Origin: Fibrisoma limi BUZ 3
GTDB lineage: Bacteria; Bacteroidota; Bacteroidia; Cytophagales; Spirosomataceae
DNA: 64,000 bases
Assembly (NCBI RefSeq): GCF_000296815.2
Contig: NZ_CAIT01000010.1
Span: 124,001-188,000, forward strand
Reading direction: 5' to 3'
The position numbers and the translations under genes were made by a program. This document shows positions 1-7,757 of this stretch, piece by piece (within the stretch, counting starts at the first letter, position 1; every line of letters begins with the position of its first letter). Below the pieces are notes generated by a model. It searched no databases. It was not told where the DNA came from and saw only the letters and a program-made list of their open reading frames with translations.

Positions 1-933
1 CTTACGCAGTACGTCGGCGGTCCGGTGGTCTTTTTCAACGGCATCCCATTTGTTAACCATAATTACTACGCCTTTCTTGGCCCGCACAGCCTGACCAATG
101 ATGTTGAGGTCCTGTGCTTCGAGACCCCGGGTTGCATCGAGCATAACAATGCACACATCCGACTCTTCCATTGCCTTTATGGAGCGCAGAATGGAATAGA
201 ATTCGATATTATCCTGGATGCGGGCTTTACGCCGAATGCCGGCTGTATCGGTCAGGATAAAATCTTTGCCATACGCCTTGTAGCGGGTGTTGATTGCGTC
301 GCGGGTTGTGCCGGCAATGTCGGTTACAATACTACGCTCCCTGCCGGTCAATACGTTCAGAAACGACGATTTACCTACGTTTGGCCGCCCCAGGATGGCA
401 ATCCGGGGAATGCCTGCTTCCGGATCTTCGACGCCTTCGCTCTGAAAATGCTTCACGACCTCATCGAGCAGATCGCCAGTGCCGCTACCCGTTTGCGACG
501 AAATTGGATGCGGATCGCCTAGCCCGAGTGCATAAAACTCAGAAGCCGCCTGCTGGCGATCGAACGTTTCGGCTTTATTGGCCACTACATACACCGGCTT
601 TTTCGACCGGCGCAGTACGTTAGCAAAATCCTGATCAAGGCCGGTCAGCCCGGTCATGGTATCGACAACAAACAGCAGGACGGTAGCTTCTTCAATAGCA
701 ATCTCTACCTGCTCCCGAATGGCCCCCTCAAAAATATCCTCCGACCCGACGACGTAGCCGCCGGTATCGATTACCGTAAATCGCTTATCAGTCCACTCGG
801 CATAGCCGTAATGCCGGTCGCGAGTGACACCGCTCTGGTTATCCATAATGGCCTGCCGCTGCTCCGTTAGCCGGTTAAACAGCGTTGATTTCCCGACGTT
901 CGGGCGGCCAACAATTGCTACAATATTTGCCAT
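1..933 (-). CDS. der: Ribosome biogenesis GTPase Der (3' end outside window)
   Basis: Der is a cytoplasmic GTPase with two G domains in tandem that helps assemble the 50S ribosomal subunit. Reverse translation from the ATG at 933-931 gives an open frame of 311 codons that runs off the left edge. The first G domain starts near residue 8 with GRPNVGKST, followed by the switch region TRDR and by DTGG. A second G domain follows with [19 protein letters not shown] and NKWD. Two complete G domains in one chain are diagnostic of Der. The C-terminal KH-like domain lies outside the window. It sits 97 nt downstream of era on the same strand and is probably co-transcribed with it. Confidence 0.95.
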   Translation of the reverse strand, partial: MANIVAIVGRPNVGKSTLFNRLTEQRQAIMDNQSGVTRDRHYGYAEWTDKRFTVIDTGGYVVGSEDIFEGAIREQVEIAIEEATVLLFVVDTMTGLTGLDQDFANVLRRSKKPVYVVANKAETFDRQQAASEFYALGLGDPHPISSQTGSGTGDLLDEVVKHFQSEGVEDPEAGIPRIAILGRPNVGKSSFLNVLTGRERSIVTDIAGTTRDAINTRYKAYGKDFILTDTAGIRRKARIQDNIEFYSILRSIKAMEESDVCIVMLDATRGLEAQDLNIIGQAVRAKKGVVIMVNKWDAVEKDHRTADVLRK

Positions 934-944
934 GATTCGAAGGA

Positions 945-1024
945 GAGGGAGGAAAGGAGGAAGGGAATAAAAGGGAAAGCATGTAACTCCTTTCTCCTTT
1001 CTTCATTTCCTCCCCTTCCTCCTT
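945..1024. repeat. Purine/pyrimidine-biased imperfect inverted repeat between era and der
   Basis: One half is almost pure purine (around ggaggaaaggaggaaggg) and the other almost pure pyrimidine (around ccccttcctcctt). The halves are imperfect reverse complements around a centre near 982. The element sits between two co-directional GTPase genes. It could be an RNA hairpin acting as a terminator, attenuator or processing site. A similar purine-biased hairpin lies at 58220-58268. Confidence 0.6.
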
Positions 1025-1030
1025 TAAAAA

Positions 1031-1963
1031 TTATTCATCATATCCCAACCGCTTGAGCGTTCGCTCTTTCTGCCGCCAGTCGGGTTCTACTTTGACGAAT
1101 GTGTCTAAAAATACTTTTTTACCGAAGAACCGTTCCAGTTCCTCGCGGGCCATAATGCCCGTTTTCTTAATCATCTTACCACCCTCGCCCAATAGAATGG
1201 CGCGTTGCGTGGTACGTTCAACCAGAATTTCGGATTGAATCACGATAATGTCGTCCTTGTCCTTGAAAGACGTAATGACAACCTCGCAGCTATAGGGTAC
1301 TTCTTTTTTGTAGTTCAGGAAGATTTTCTCCCGTATGATTTCGGAAGCGAAAAAACGCTCGGGTTTGTCCGTCAGTTCGTCTTTGGGGAAGTAGGGCGGG
1401 TGCTGGGGCAACCGACTGACAATGCCTTCAAACAGCTTGTCAATATTAAAGGCATTCAGCGCTGAAATCGGTATGATCTCCTGGGCTTTAAAATGCTCCT
1501 GCCAGTACGCTATTTTTTCGGATACCTGTTCTTGTGTGGCTAAGTCTACTTTGTTGATCAGCAGCAGAATGGGCGTCTCCGTGCGCTGAAGCCGCTCGAT
1601 AACATCGTTTTCGTCGTGTTGTTCGAAAATGTCCGTCACGAACAGAACTACATCGGCGTCTTCGAGCGAGCCTCGCACAAAGCTCATCATCGACTCATGC
1701 AGTTTGTACTGCGGTTTGATGATGCCCGGCGTATCTGAGTAAACGAGTTGAAACTCTTGTCCGTTGTGCATCCCGTTCAGGATGCCCATAATGCGGTGAC
1801 GAGTAGTTTGGGCCTTCGAGGTGATGATGGACAGGCGTTCGCCGACGAGTTGATTCATCAGCGTCGATTTACCCACGTTGGGTTTACCCACAATGCTGAC
1901 AAAGCCGGCTTTGTGATCGGGCGATACCTCGCCGATCAGCGGATTTTCAAGGTCTGTATTCAT
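1031..1963 (-). CDS. era: GTPase Era
   Basis: Era is a GTPase with a KH RNA-binding domain that binds 16S rRNA near its 3' end during 30S maturation. The 310-residue protein has G1 GKPNVGKST, G3 DTPG and G4 NKVD in the N-terminal half. The C-terminal KH domain carries the GEGGKMIKKTG loop and ends with a segment rich in basic and aromatic residues. I chose the ATG at 1963-1961 (MNTDLENP). The longer frame to 1990 begins with TTG and adds nine residues that do not look like Era. Der follows downstream on the same strand. Length is normal for the family. Confidence 0.96.
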   Translation of the reverse strand: MNTDLENPLIGEVSPDHKAGFVSIVGKPNVGKSTLMNQLVGERLSIITSKAQTTRHRIMGILNGMHNGQEFQLVYSDTPGIIKPQYKLHESMMSFVRGSLEDADVVLFVTDIFEQHDENDVIERLQRTETPILLLINKVDLATQEQVSEKIAYWQEHFKAQEIIPISALNAFNIDKLFEGIVSRLPQHPPYFPKDELTDKPERFFASEIIREKIFLNYKKEVPYSCEVVITSFKDKDDIIVIQSEILVERTTQRAILLGEGGKMIKKTGIMAREELERFFGKKVFLDTFVKVEPDWRQKERTLKRLGYDE

Positions 1964-2058
1964 GTTAGGTGATCCCGCTGACAGTAGCAACGGCTTGGTA
2001 ACTCAACTATCTCCTTGGCAAAAGAGTGCCGGGAGTGAAAATTTTTTTACAAAGGTAG

Positions 2059-2088
2059 TTGATTTTTCTGGAAACTGTCGTACCTTTG
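2059..2088 (+). promoter_or_regulatory. Promoter of initiator tRNA (Bacteroidota type)
   Basis: TTG at 2059-2061, a 19-nt spacer and TACCTTTG at 2081-2088 match the Bacteroidota housekeeping consensus (TTG, about 19 nt, TAnnTTTG). The -7 element lies 12 nt before the tRNA 5' end, so transcription would start very close to the mature end. This is the clearest promoter in the window. Confidence 0.85.
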
Positions 2089-2100
2089 CAGTCCAAACAT

Positions 2101-2173
<73 letters not shown>

Positions 2174-2175
2174 CT

Positions 2176-2213
2176 AAGCAAAAAGGCCACTGATTTCAGT
2201 GGCCTTTTTGCTT
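2176..2213 (+). terminator. Intrinsic terminator after tRNA-fMet
   Basis: A perfect inverted repeat has 18-bp arms (2176-2193 and 2196-2213) and a 2-nt centre. It contains aaaaaggccactga, and the distal arm holds a run of five T. It starts three bases after the tRNA, so it ends the single-gene transcript. Confidence 0.9.
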
Positions 2214-2348
2214 TTGGTGCTTTTCGTAAGCCAAGACTTACCACTTTCTTCATTCAACGGATTCAACCGCGTTGACAAGCCTGTAACATTACGGTTAGGT
2301 CATGAGTTAACAATCCGTTAACACATCCATCATTCAATTTATCCTGTC

Positions 2349-3071
2349 GTGGGTATCGGTCCGCGCGTCTTTCTGGTAAGCGCCTGGTTTGCTGTCATCA
2401 CATTGGCGGCTAGCGCACAGCCGTTGCCTGACCAGCCCAGCATATATTTTCCTCAGGCGCCACAACCCGGACAGTGGCGCAGTTCAGTGGGTATGGTCTT
2501 CACAACAACTCCTCCTGAAATAACCGAAGAAATACGAATTACCATCCCGGCCATCGACGTAAACCTACAGCGAGGACTGTCAAAACGCCTGTATATCATC
2601 AGCCGGCTGCAAACCCAGTTTGTGCAAAGTAACCTGACGCTCGGCTTGCGGTGGGCTACTCCGCTTAATGACCGATTCCATCTGTCGGTGGGCGATGACA
2701 TAAGCGGATGGTTTGGTGCACTCAGACTTAAAGATGTATTCAACAGCCAGGCGTACGGGCTCGTTAACTACCCCAATGCGTCGGTTGGTTATCGGCTCAC
2801 GCGTGATTTACAACTGGCGGTGCGTGCCGAAGCCATAATTGACTGGTATTATCGTTCGCAGGTGGGTAGTTTGGCCGTTGAGTACAAACCACGGACGGTA
2901 AACGGGGTAGCGCTGACGTTTGTACTGGAACAGCCTTTTTATAATCGTCGGCACGTAACGCTGGGGCTTCGGGCGGTGTATGCCGATTTCAACTGGCAGT
3001 TTTGGTCGCTCTACGAAACGTTTGACCGGAATTTGTTCTATCCGCAACTGTTATTCGGGTTCATTTTATGA
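2349..3071 (+). CDS. Probable outer-membrane protein, unknown function
   Basis: I do not recognise a named family. The 240-residue product has an N-terminal signal peptide ending near ASA-QP. The rest is built of alternating, aromatic-rich segments such as LTLGLRWATPL, LAVRAEAIIDWYY and VTLGLRAVYADF, and the chain ends in hydrophobic residues (FGFIL). That pattern suggests an outer-membrane beta-barrel. The start is GTG at 2349, because stops close the frame upstream and no ATG lies at the N-terminus. It is the first gene of an operon: its stop overlaps the next start by 4 nt (ATGA at 3068-3071). A role in handling substrates for the downstream phosphodiesterases is inference. Confidence 0.7.
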   Translation: MGIGPRVFLVSAWFAVITLAASAQPLPDQPSIYFPQAPQPGQWRSSVGMVFTTTPPEITEEIRITIPAIDVNLQRGLSKRLYIISRLQTQFVQSNLTLGLRWATPLNDRFHLSVGDDISGWFGALRLKDVFNSQAYGLVNYPNASVGYRLTRDLQLAVRAEAIIDWYYRSQVGSLAVEYKPRTVNGVALTFVLEQPFYNRRHVTLGLRAVYADFNWQFWSLYETFDRNLFYPQLLFGFIL

Positions 3072-4333
3072 AAGCGGTGGCTTACCTGATGATAGGGCTA
3101 TGTACGCTCATTTTCGGTTGCAGGGAGGAATACGAAGCACCGGTGCCATACCAGTTTGTTAGCCCTCCCGGTGCCGGACGATTTACGACTTCTATCCGAC
3201 AGGCCATGGAGGGGGTGTATGCCGTAACGAACGGGGCCGACCGTTTTGGCAGTCAGGTTGCCCTGAAGTGGACATACACGTTAGAAGGAGCCGATACTAC
3301 ATTCTACCTGTCTATTTTCGCTGGGCAGGATGCGGCTTTTTTCAATCTGGAAGGCCGACCTGATTCAGATAGCCTGGTGGTAGCGGGCTTTTGGCGCAAG
3401 CTGGTCAATACGGAAACCGGGCTTGTTCGGTTTTCGGTCCGGACCAGGCGAAATGGCCAAATCAGAAATTTTTCTGGAGTCAGCAGGCCGGGTGATACGC
3501 TTATGTTAGATGGGACGTATGGTGATAATTCGGTTCAGCCGAACCGTCGGTTAACTCTGCTTTATGAAAGGCCGCTCAATTCGACGCCCTACGAAATTCT
3601 GGCTCACCGGGCTGGCGGCCGTACGTCTGATTTGCTGCCCACATCCGAAAACTCACTCGACATGATTAAGCTGGCGTCCCGCTTAGGGGCGACCGGAATT
3701 GAGATAGATGTTCGATACACGAAGGATGGCGTACCGATTCTCTATCACGACAATAAACTGAATCTGCGGCTCATTCAGAAAAATGGCTTGATTGGGGCAG
3801 TTGAGGAATACACGTATCAGCAGTTGAGTTCGCATGTTCGACTGATCAATGGCGAGAAGATTCCGACGCTGGAAGAAGCCCTGGAAACTGTGATTGCCAA
3901 CACAACACTCCGCTTCGTCTGGCTCGATACCAAATACATTGGGCCAATGGACAAAGTGCAGGCTATTCAGCAAAAATACCGGCAACGGGCAATATTGGCT
4001 CGTCGGGATCTGCGGATCGTCATTGGGTTGCCCTCAACGGAAGCGGTTGAATCGTATCGGGCGTTGGCAAGCAAGGAAAACACGCCAATTCTCTGCGAAT
4101 TGGATACGGCTGTCACCCGAAGTCTAAACGCCCGAATCTGGGCACCTCGCTGGACTCTTGGACCGCAAACTGAGGAGGTAAAAGCTATGCAGGCTGAGAA
4201 TCGTACGGTGTTTGTCTGGACGCTCGACGAACCGCAATTCATTCAGCAGTACATCAACGAAGGGCAGTTTGATGGAATCCTATCCAACTATTCTACCCTG
4301 GTTGCTTACTACCATTACACTCGCCAGCCATGA
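3068..4333 (+). CDS. Lipoprotein with C-terminal glycerophosphodiester phosphodiesterase domain
   Basis: The 421-residue protein has a lipoprotein signal with lipobox LIFG-C18. It then has an N-terminal region of about 155 residues that I cannot assign, and a C-terminal GDPD TIM barrel from about residue 175. GDPD motifs are visible: AHRAGG (catalytic His), SENS, GIEIDVRYTKDGVPILYHD (Glu/Asp metal ligands and second His), and late VFVWTLDE and FDGILSNY. The family hydrolyses glycerophosphodiesters to glycerol 3-phosphate and an alcohol. The lipid anchor places it in the periplasm or outer membrane. It overlaps both neighbours by 4 nt, so translation is probably coupled. The N-terminal region may bind lipid or another protein. 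Confidence 0.85.
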   Translation: MKAVAYLMIGLCTLIFGCREEYEAPVPYQFVSPPGAGRFTTSIRQAMEGVYAVTNGADRFGSQVALKWTYTLEGADTTFYLSIFAGQDAAFFNLEGRPDSDSLVVAGFWRKLVNTETGLVRFSVRTRRNGQIRNFSGVSRPGDTLMLDGTYGDNSVQPNRRLTLLYERPLNSTPYEILAHRAGGRTSDLLPTSENSLDMIKLASRLGATGIEIDVRYTKDGVPILYHDNKLNLRLIQKNGLIGAVEEYTYQQLSSHVRLINGEKIPTLEEALETVIANTTLRFVWLDTKYIGPMDKVQAIQQKYRQRAILARRDLRIVIGLPSTEAVESYRALASKENTPILCELDTAVTRSLNARIWAPRWTLGPQTEEVKAMQAENRTVFVWTLDEPQFIQQYINEGQFDGILSNYSTLVAYYHYTRQP

Positions 4334-4986
4334 AACTGAGTAACGCACTACGTAAGGCTGCCTGGCTGTTTTTTGTGTTTACGCTAAACGTAGCGGCCTG
4401 GGCACAAGCTGAACGTAGCACAGATTCGACGAGGTCCGAACGAGGGCCCTATGCAATCGTAGTATCGATGGGGGGAGGGGTGTCGTATTATGCCATGACG
4501 CTTGGCGTTCCGGTTGAATTAGAACGTGGACGAACGAACCGGTTGGGCGTACCAGCCACAATTCGCGTAATGTGGTATCCGGATCATCGGCTGCGCCTGG
4601 GGCTGGAAACTGGTCACGTACCCATGTACAGGTATCGCGGCCAGGTGAACGGCTTACCATCGAAGGTGGCCGTCTCGTCAGTGCCGGTGCTGTTAGTCTG
4701 GTCAATGCCGCTGGCCTGGCTAAGCGGAACGGAACGTAGTCTGGCCCGACGCTTGAGCCTTGCTGCCGGAACCGGTGCTTATTTCATTTCCTCGCGGCTC
4801 GACTACGTCGGGACGGTGAACGGCAAAACGACCAGTTTGGGCTGGATGGTCGCCAGTTCGTATACACAGCCCATTAACCGAACGCTACGGGCTGCGGTTG
4901 AACTAAAATGGTATAACTCGGTGGCAACCGACGATGCTGCGTTTGCGGTGCAACTACAATTGGTATGGCGGGCGTTCTCGTGGTAG
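4330..4986 (+). CDS. Exported protein, probable outer-membrane barrel, unknown function
   Basis: Not recognised. The 218-residue product starts with a clear signal peptide cleaved near AAWA-QA. It is rich in beta-prone segments: GPYAIVVSMGGGVSYYAMTLG, LRLGLETGHVPMYRYRG, LAAGTGAYFISSRLDYVG and LQLVWRAFSW. The last ten residues end in an aromatic (W), as expected for an outer-membrane protein. Its ATG overlaps the GDPD stop by 4 nt. It resembles the first gene of the operon in general character (exported, barrel-like), though I see no direct sequence similarity. The metallophosphoesterase follows 18 nt downstream. Confidence 0.7.
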   Translation: MKLSNALRKAAWLFFVFTLNVAAWAQAERSTDSTRSERGPYAIVVSMGGGVSYYAMTLGVPVELERGRTNRLGVPATIRVMWYPDHRLRLGLETGHVPMYRYRGQVNGLPSKVAVSSVPVLLVWSMPLAWLSGTERSLARRLSLAAGTGAYFISSRLDYVGTVNGKTTSLGWMVASSYTQPINRTLRAAVELKWYNSVATDDAAFAVQLQLVWRAFSW

Positions 4987-5004
4987 AAGCCTGTAGGAAA
5001 CGTT

Positions 5005-5889
5005 ATGAATAAAGAACTTCAGGATCGTGAGATAGTGTTTCTGAGCGATACCCAGGCACCGATGTGGGTCGAGCGGCTGGTATTACGGACGCATCAGAAT
5101 ACGCGGGCAACCACCATAATTTTTGACGAAATCATCCGTCTTCGTCCGCCGGTGTTGTACTGGCTGGGCGACATTGTATCGCTTGGCTTCCGGAATAACA
5201 AGTGGCGTATCATTGACCGGTTCTTAGCCCAGTGTACTGAAACTGGTACGTCTGTTTACGCCATTATGGGAAATCATGACGTAATGGGGCGCCCACGGAA
5301 GGGCGCCCGGAACTTCCAGCAGCGTTTTCCGGACCATAGCCCCACGGGGTACATGCAGGTAACCGATGGCATCGCTGTTGTCATGCTGAATTCCAATTTT
5401 CATATTCTGTCTGCGGCTGATCTGGTAAAGCAGCAAACGTGGTACGAGGCAACACTACGTGAAGCCGACGCCAATCCAGCCATACAAATGGTGATTGTGA
5501 CTTGCCACCATGCCCCCTATTCGAACAGCAAGCTGGTGGGGTCGTCCAAACTGGTGCAGCAGCGCTTTGTGCCGCCCTACGTAAAATCTAGGAAGGCCAG
5601 CCTGTTTATAACCGGTCATTCACACGCTTTCGAGCGGTTTCAGTTCGACGAAAAAGAGTTTCTGGTTATTGGGGGTGGGGGCGGACTACGTCAGCCATTG
5701 AACGTATCGCCTAGTCGCCTGCCTGACATGGCTGCGTCTTACAAGCCATTGTTCCACTACCTGACCGTTCGGCGCGACGATCAGGGGTTAGCGGTGACGT
5801 CTCACTCTTTAAGAGATGATTTTTCCAGTTTTGATGAAGGCTATCAGTTTATTATCCCATACCCGTTAAGCGTAGCCCGAACCCCCTGA
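5005..5889 (+). CDS. Calcineurin-like metallophosphoesterase
   Basis: The 294-residue protein has the metallophosphoesterase motifs in order: D15-T-Q17, G55-D56, G89-N-H91-D92, TCHH near residue 170 and GHSH near residue 205. The first motif is usually DxH; here the second metal-1 ligand is Gln, as in some subfamilies. There is no signal peptide, so the enzyme should be cytoplasmic although the three upstream genes encode exported proteins. It is the last gene of the 2349-5889 operon. The substrate is unknown: phosphomonoesters, phosphodiesters or nucleotides are all possible. Its stop is two bases before the stop of the convergent next gene. Confidence 0.88.
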   Translation: MNKELQDREIVFLSDTQAPMWVERLVLRTHQNTRATTIIFDEIIRLRPPVLYWLGDIVSLGFRNNKWRIIDRFLAQCTETGTSVYAIMGNHDVMGRPRKGARNFQQRFPDHSPTGYMQVTDGIAVVMLNSNFHILSAADLVKQQTWYEATLREADANPAIQMVIVTCHHAPYSNSKLVGSSKLVQQRFVPPYVKSRKASLFITGHSHAFERFQFDEKEFLVIGGGGGLRQPLNVSPSRLPDMAASYKPLFHYLTVRRDDQGLAVTSHSLRDDFSSFDEGYQFIIPYPLSVARTP

Positions 5890-5890
5890 G

Positions 5891-6646
5891 CTATAGTTCC
5901 TCGATCTGCCCGGCACCCAGTTCGTTGAAAAGCGTCTGCCAATACTGCGTAACGGCCGGGTTGTTTTCCTTTACGGACGCATTCGGTTCGAACGGAAGGA
6001 TCATCGTAATGCTTGGACTGCCGATGGTATACTGTTTTAGCTGTTCAGCATCTTCCTTTGCCCACGTATCGGCCTGTGCATTATCGGCTGGCGGACGTAC
6101 CTGAAAATCGCGTCGGTTGGCACCTTTTACACTTTCGATCATATCGCTGAGGTAATACACCTTAACGGCCGCTCCGGTTTCGTTGGCCCTGGCAATAACG
6201 GGCAGACTGGCCCAGATGTCGGTTTCGTTGTTGGATGAACCGGTATTCTGAGCGGCCAGTTGTTGAAGAACACGCTGTCGGATCTGCGCTTTTTCGCGGC
6301 CAAGGGCCAGCTCAAACTCCGTTTCGGCGGCTTCGCGGTCGGTTGGGCTGGCCGCACTGACATCCTCCATTTCTGTGCGCGTTGTCAGGCTTACGGCCCT
6401 TGCCTTCGACGTATTCTCATGAATGAAGTATACATCCAGCCGATCGCCTTTCTGCTTGATGTTCTGCTCGATGATGTCATTGATTGCCTGCTGGTATTTT
6501 TGAGCAACAAAGGCTTTATCAATGTTGACGCTTCGGGTCTTATCCAGAAAAATCAGGGTATATGTAGGTTCGTCGGTTGGTGTTGCTTTCTCCTTGTCCG
6601 ACGAGCAGGCCGTTGCAAACAGGATCAGAAACAGGGCTTTTTTCAT
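5891..6646 (-). CDS. Lipoprotein, possibly with a von Willebrand A-like fold
   Basis: A 251-residue protein with a lipoprotein signal (lipobox FATA-C14). I do not recognise a named family. After the anchor, the segment YTLIFLDKTRSVN resembles the first strand and metal site of a vWA domain (consensus DxSxS, here DKTRS). Later DVYFIHENT and KVYYLSDMIES look like the next core strands, the last with an Asp where vWA domains have one. A charged, Glu-rich region (residues 95-145) lies between. The vWA reading is inference. It is probably held in the cell envelope. The next minus-strand gene upstream (6726-7679) is separated by 79 nt. Confidence 0.7.
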   Translation of the reverse strand: MKKALFLILFATACSSDKEKATPTDEPTYTLIFLDKTRSVNIDKAFVAQKYQQAINDIIEQNIKQKGDRLDVYFIHENTSKARAVSLTTRTEMEDVSAASPTDREAAETEFELALGREKAQIRQRVLQQLAAQNTGSSNNETDIWASLPVIARANETGAAVKVYYLSDMIESVKGANRRDFQVRPPADNAQADTWAKEDAEQLKQYTIGSPSITMILPFEPNASVKENNPAVTQYWQTLFNELGAGQIEEL

Positions 6647-6725
6647 AGGTAAGATCGTGGAAAATCAACGTATGTATAAAACGGATTCCGTTCGCTAAAC
6701 GTCTATCTGATTGGTTTAACGCAGC

Positions 6726-7679
6726 TTATTTAACGGCTAATGCCTGCCGTAACGTACTGTCGGCCGGAGCATTGTGATTCCAGTAATCAGTCTGAATGGT
6801 CTTTTGCAAAACGGCCCGGGAGGTCAACAGGTTATCTTTGCTCTTATACGTTTCTTCCCAACCAGCAATTTTATGCGGAAAGCGCTCTTCAAACACAATC
6901 ATCAGCGTCCGGCCGTCGGTTGGATACTCGACAGCATATGTCTTTAAGCCCTGGCCCGGAAAAATGGTCCCCTGATAATCTGCCAACGTAGCTTTGGCGG
7001 TTATTGGCTCGAGGGTTTTGTGCCGTAGCCGGGCGGTGGCTGTACCCGGAATCAGCGTTACGTTGCCGGTAGGAAGCTGATCAGGTGCCAGGCGAATCCG
7101 TGTCCATAACTCATCTTCCAGCAGGGCTTTATCCACTTTGTAGTCTTCTTCGACTTCTTTCTCAAAATACGACCGGCCATTTATCTGATACCCATTGTTT
7201 TTGTAGCTGAGTTGCAGGTAGCTGTGCCCGCACCACTCCTGTCCCGACGTACTTACCTTTAACGTGTAAGGAAAAGCGGACGATTGGCCGTTACTGATGG
7301 GCGTGAAGACAGACGTAAATAGGGAATAATCGTAAATACCCGTTACAAATTTCTTGACGGCGTTTAGTTTTAATACTGGTATCGCTTTGTCGCGGCTCTC
7401 TTCGGTTTCGGCTTTTACCAGTTTATCCGTACGAAAATCTTCTGTAACGAAAATCAAAACGGCCTGGCCAGGATTTAGCGCGCCATACTGCGCTTGTTGC
7501 AACTGATAACTATTCAGTTCTGCCTTACCGCTGAACCAGTACGATCGGAAGTCGGGCGATACGTCGGAGGGCGTTTTCGATGCGCTTGCCGATTGCTGGA
7601 AGATGGTTGCTTGCATGGCCAACGCAAAAACAACCGCAAGGACGACGACAATGAGCAGAAAGTTCTTTTTAACAAACAT
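6726..7679 (-). CDS. Exported or membrane-anchored protein, unknown function
   Basis: Not recognised. The 317-residue protein begins with one hydrophobic helix (residues 6-24), which is either a signal peptide or an N-terminal anchor. The remainder is soluble and mixed in character, with no motif I can name. Notable segments are GQEWCGHSYLQLSYKNNGY in the middle and FPGQGLKTYAVEYPTDGRTLMIVFEERFPHKI near the C-terminus. The single Cys lies in WCGH. It is preceded by a divergent gene (7758, plus strand) across a 78-nt gap and followed by the vWA-like lipoprotein, so the two minus-strand genes may form an operon. Confidence 0.65.
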   Translation of the reverse strand: MFVKKNFLLIVVVLAVVFALAMQATIFQQSASASKTPSDVSPDFRSYWFSGKAELNSYQLQQAQYGALNPGQAVLIFVTEDFRTDKLVKAETEESRDKAIPVLKLNAVKKFVTGIYDYSLFTSVFTPISNGQSSAFPYTLKVSTSGQEWCGHSYLQLSYKNNGYQINGRSYFEKEVEEDYKVDKALLEDELWTRIRLAPDQLPTGNVTLIPGTATARLRHKTLEPITAKATLADYQGTIFPGQGLKTYAVEYPTDGRTLMIVFEERFPHKIAGWEETYKSKDNLLTSRAVLQKTIQTDYWNHNAPADSTLRQALAVK

Positions 7680-7757
7680 GGCTTTGTTTATTTCAGCATC
7701 AAATTACCGGTACTTTCTGCTATCTTACAAAAGCTTAGCTACCGGAACTGATCAAAT

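Noticed and set aside
25-623. Two plus-strand frames (165 and 109 codons) at the left edge
   Set aside because: They are shadows of der, whose complete Der motifs are read on the minus strand through the same bases.
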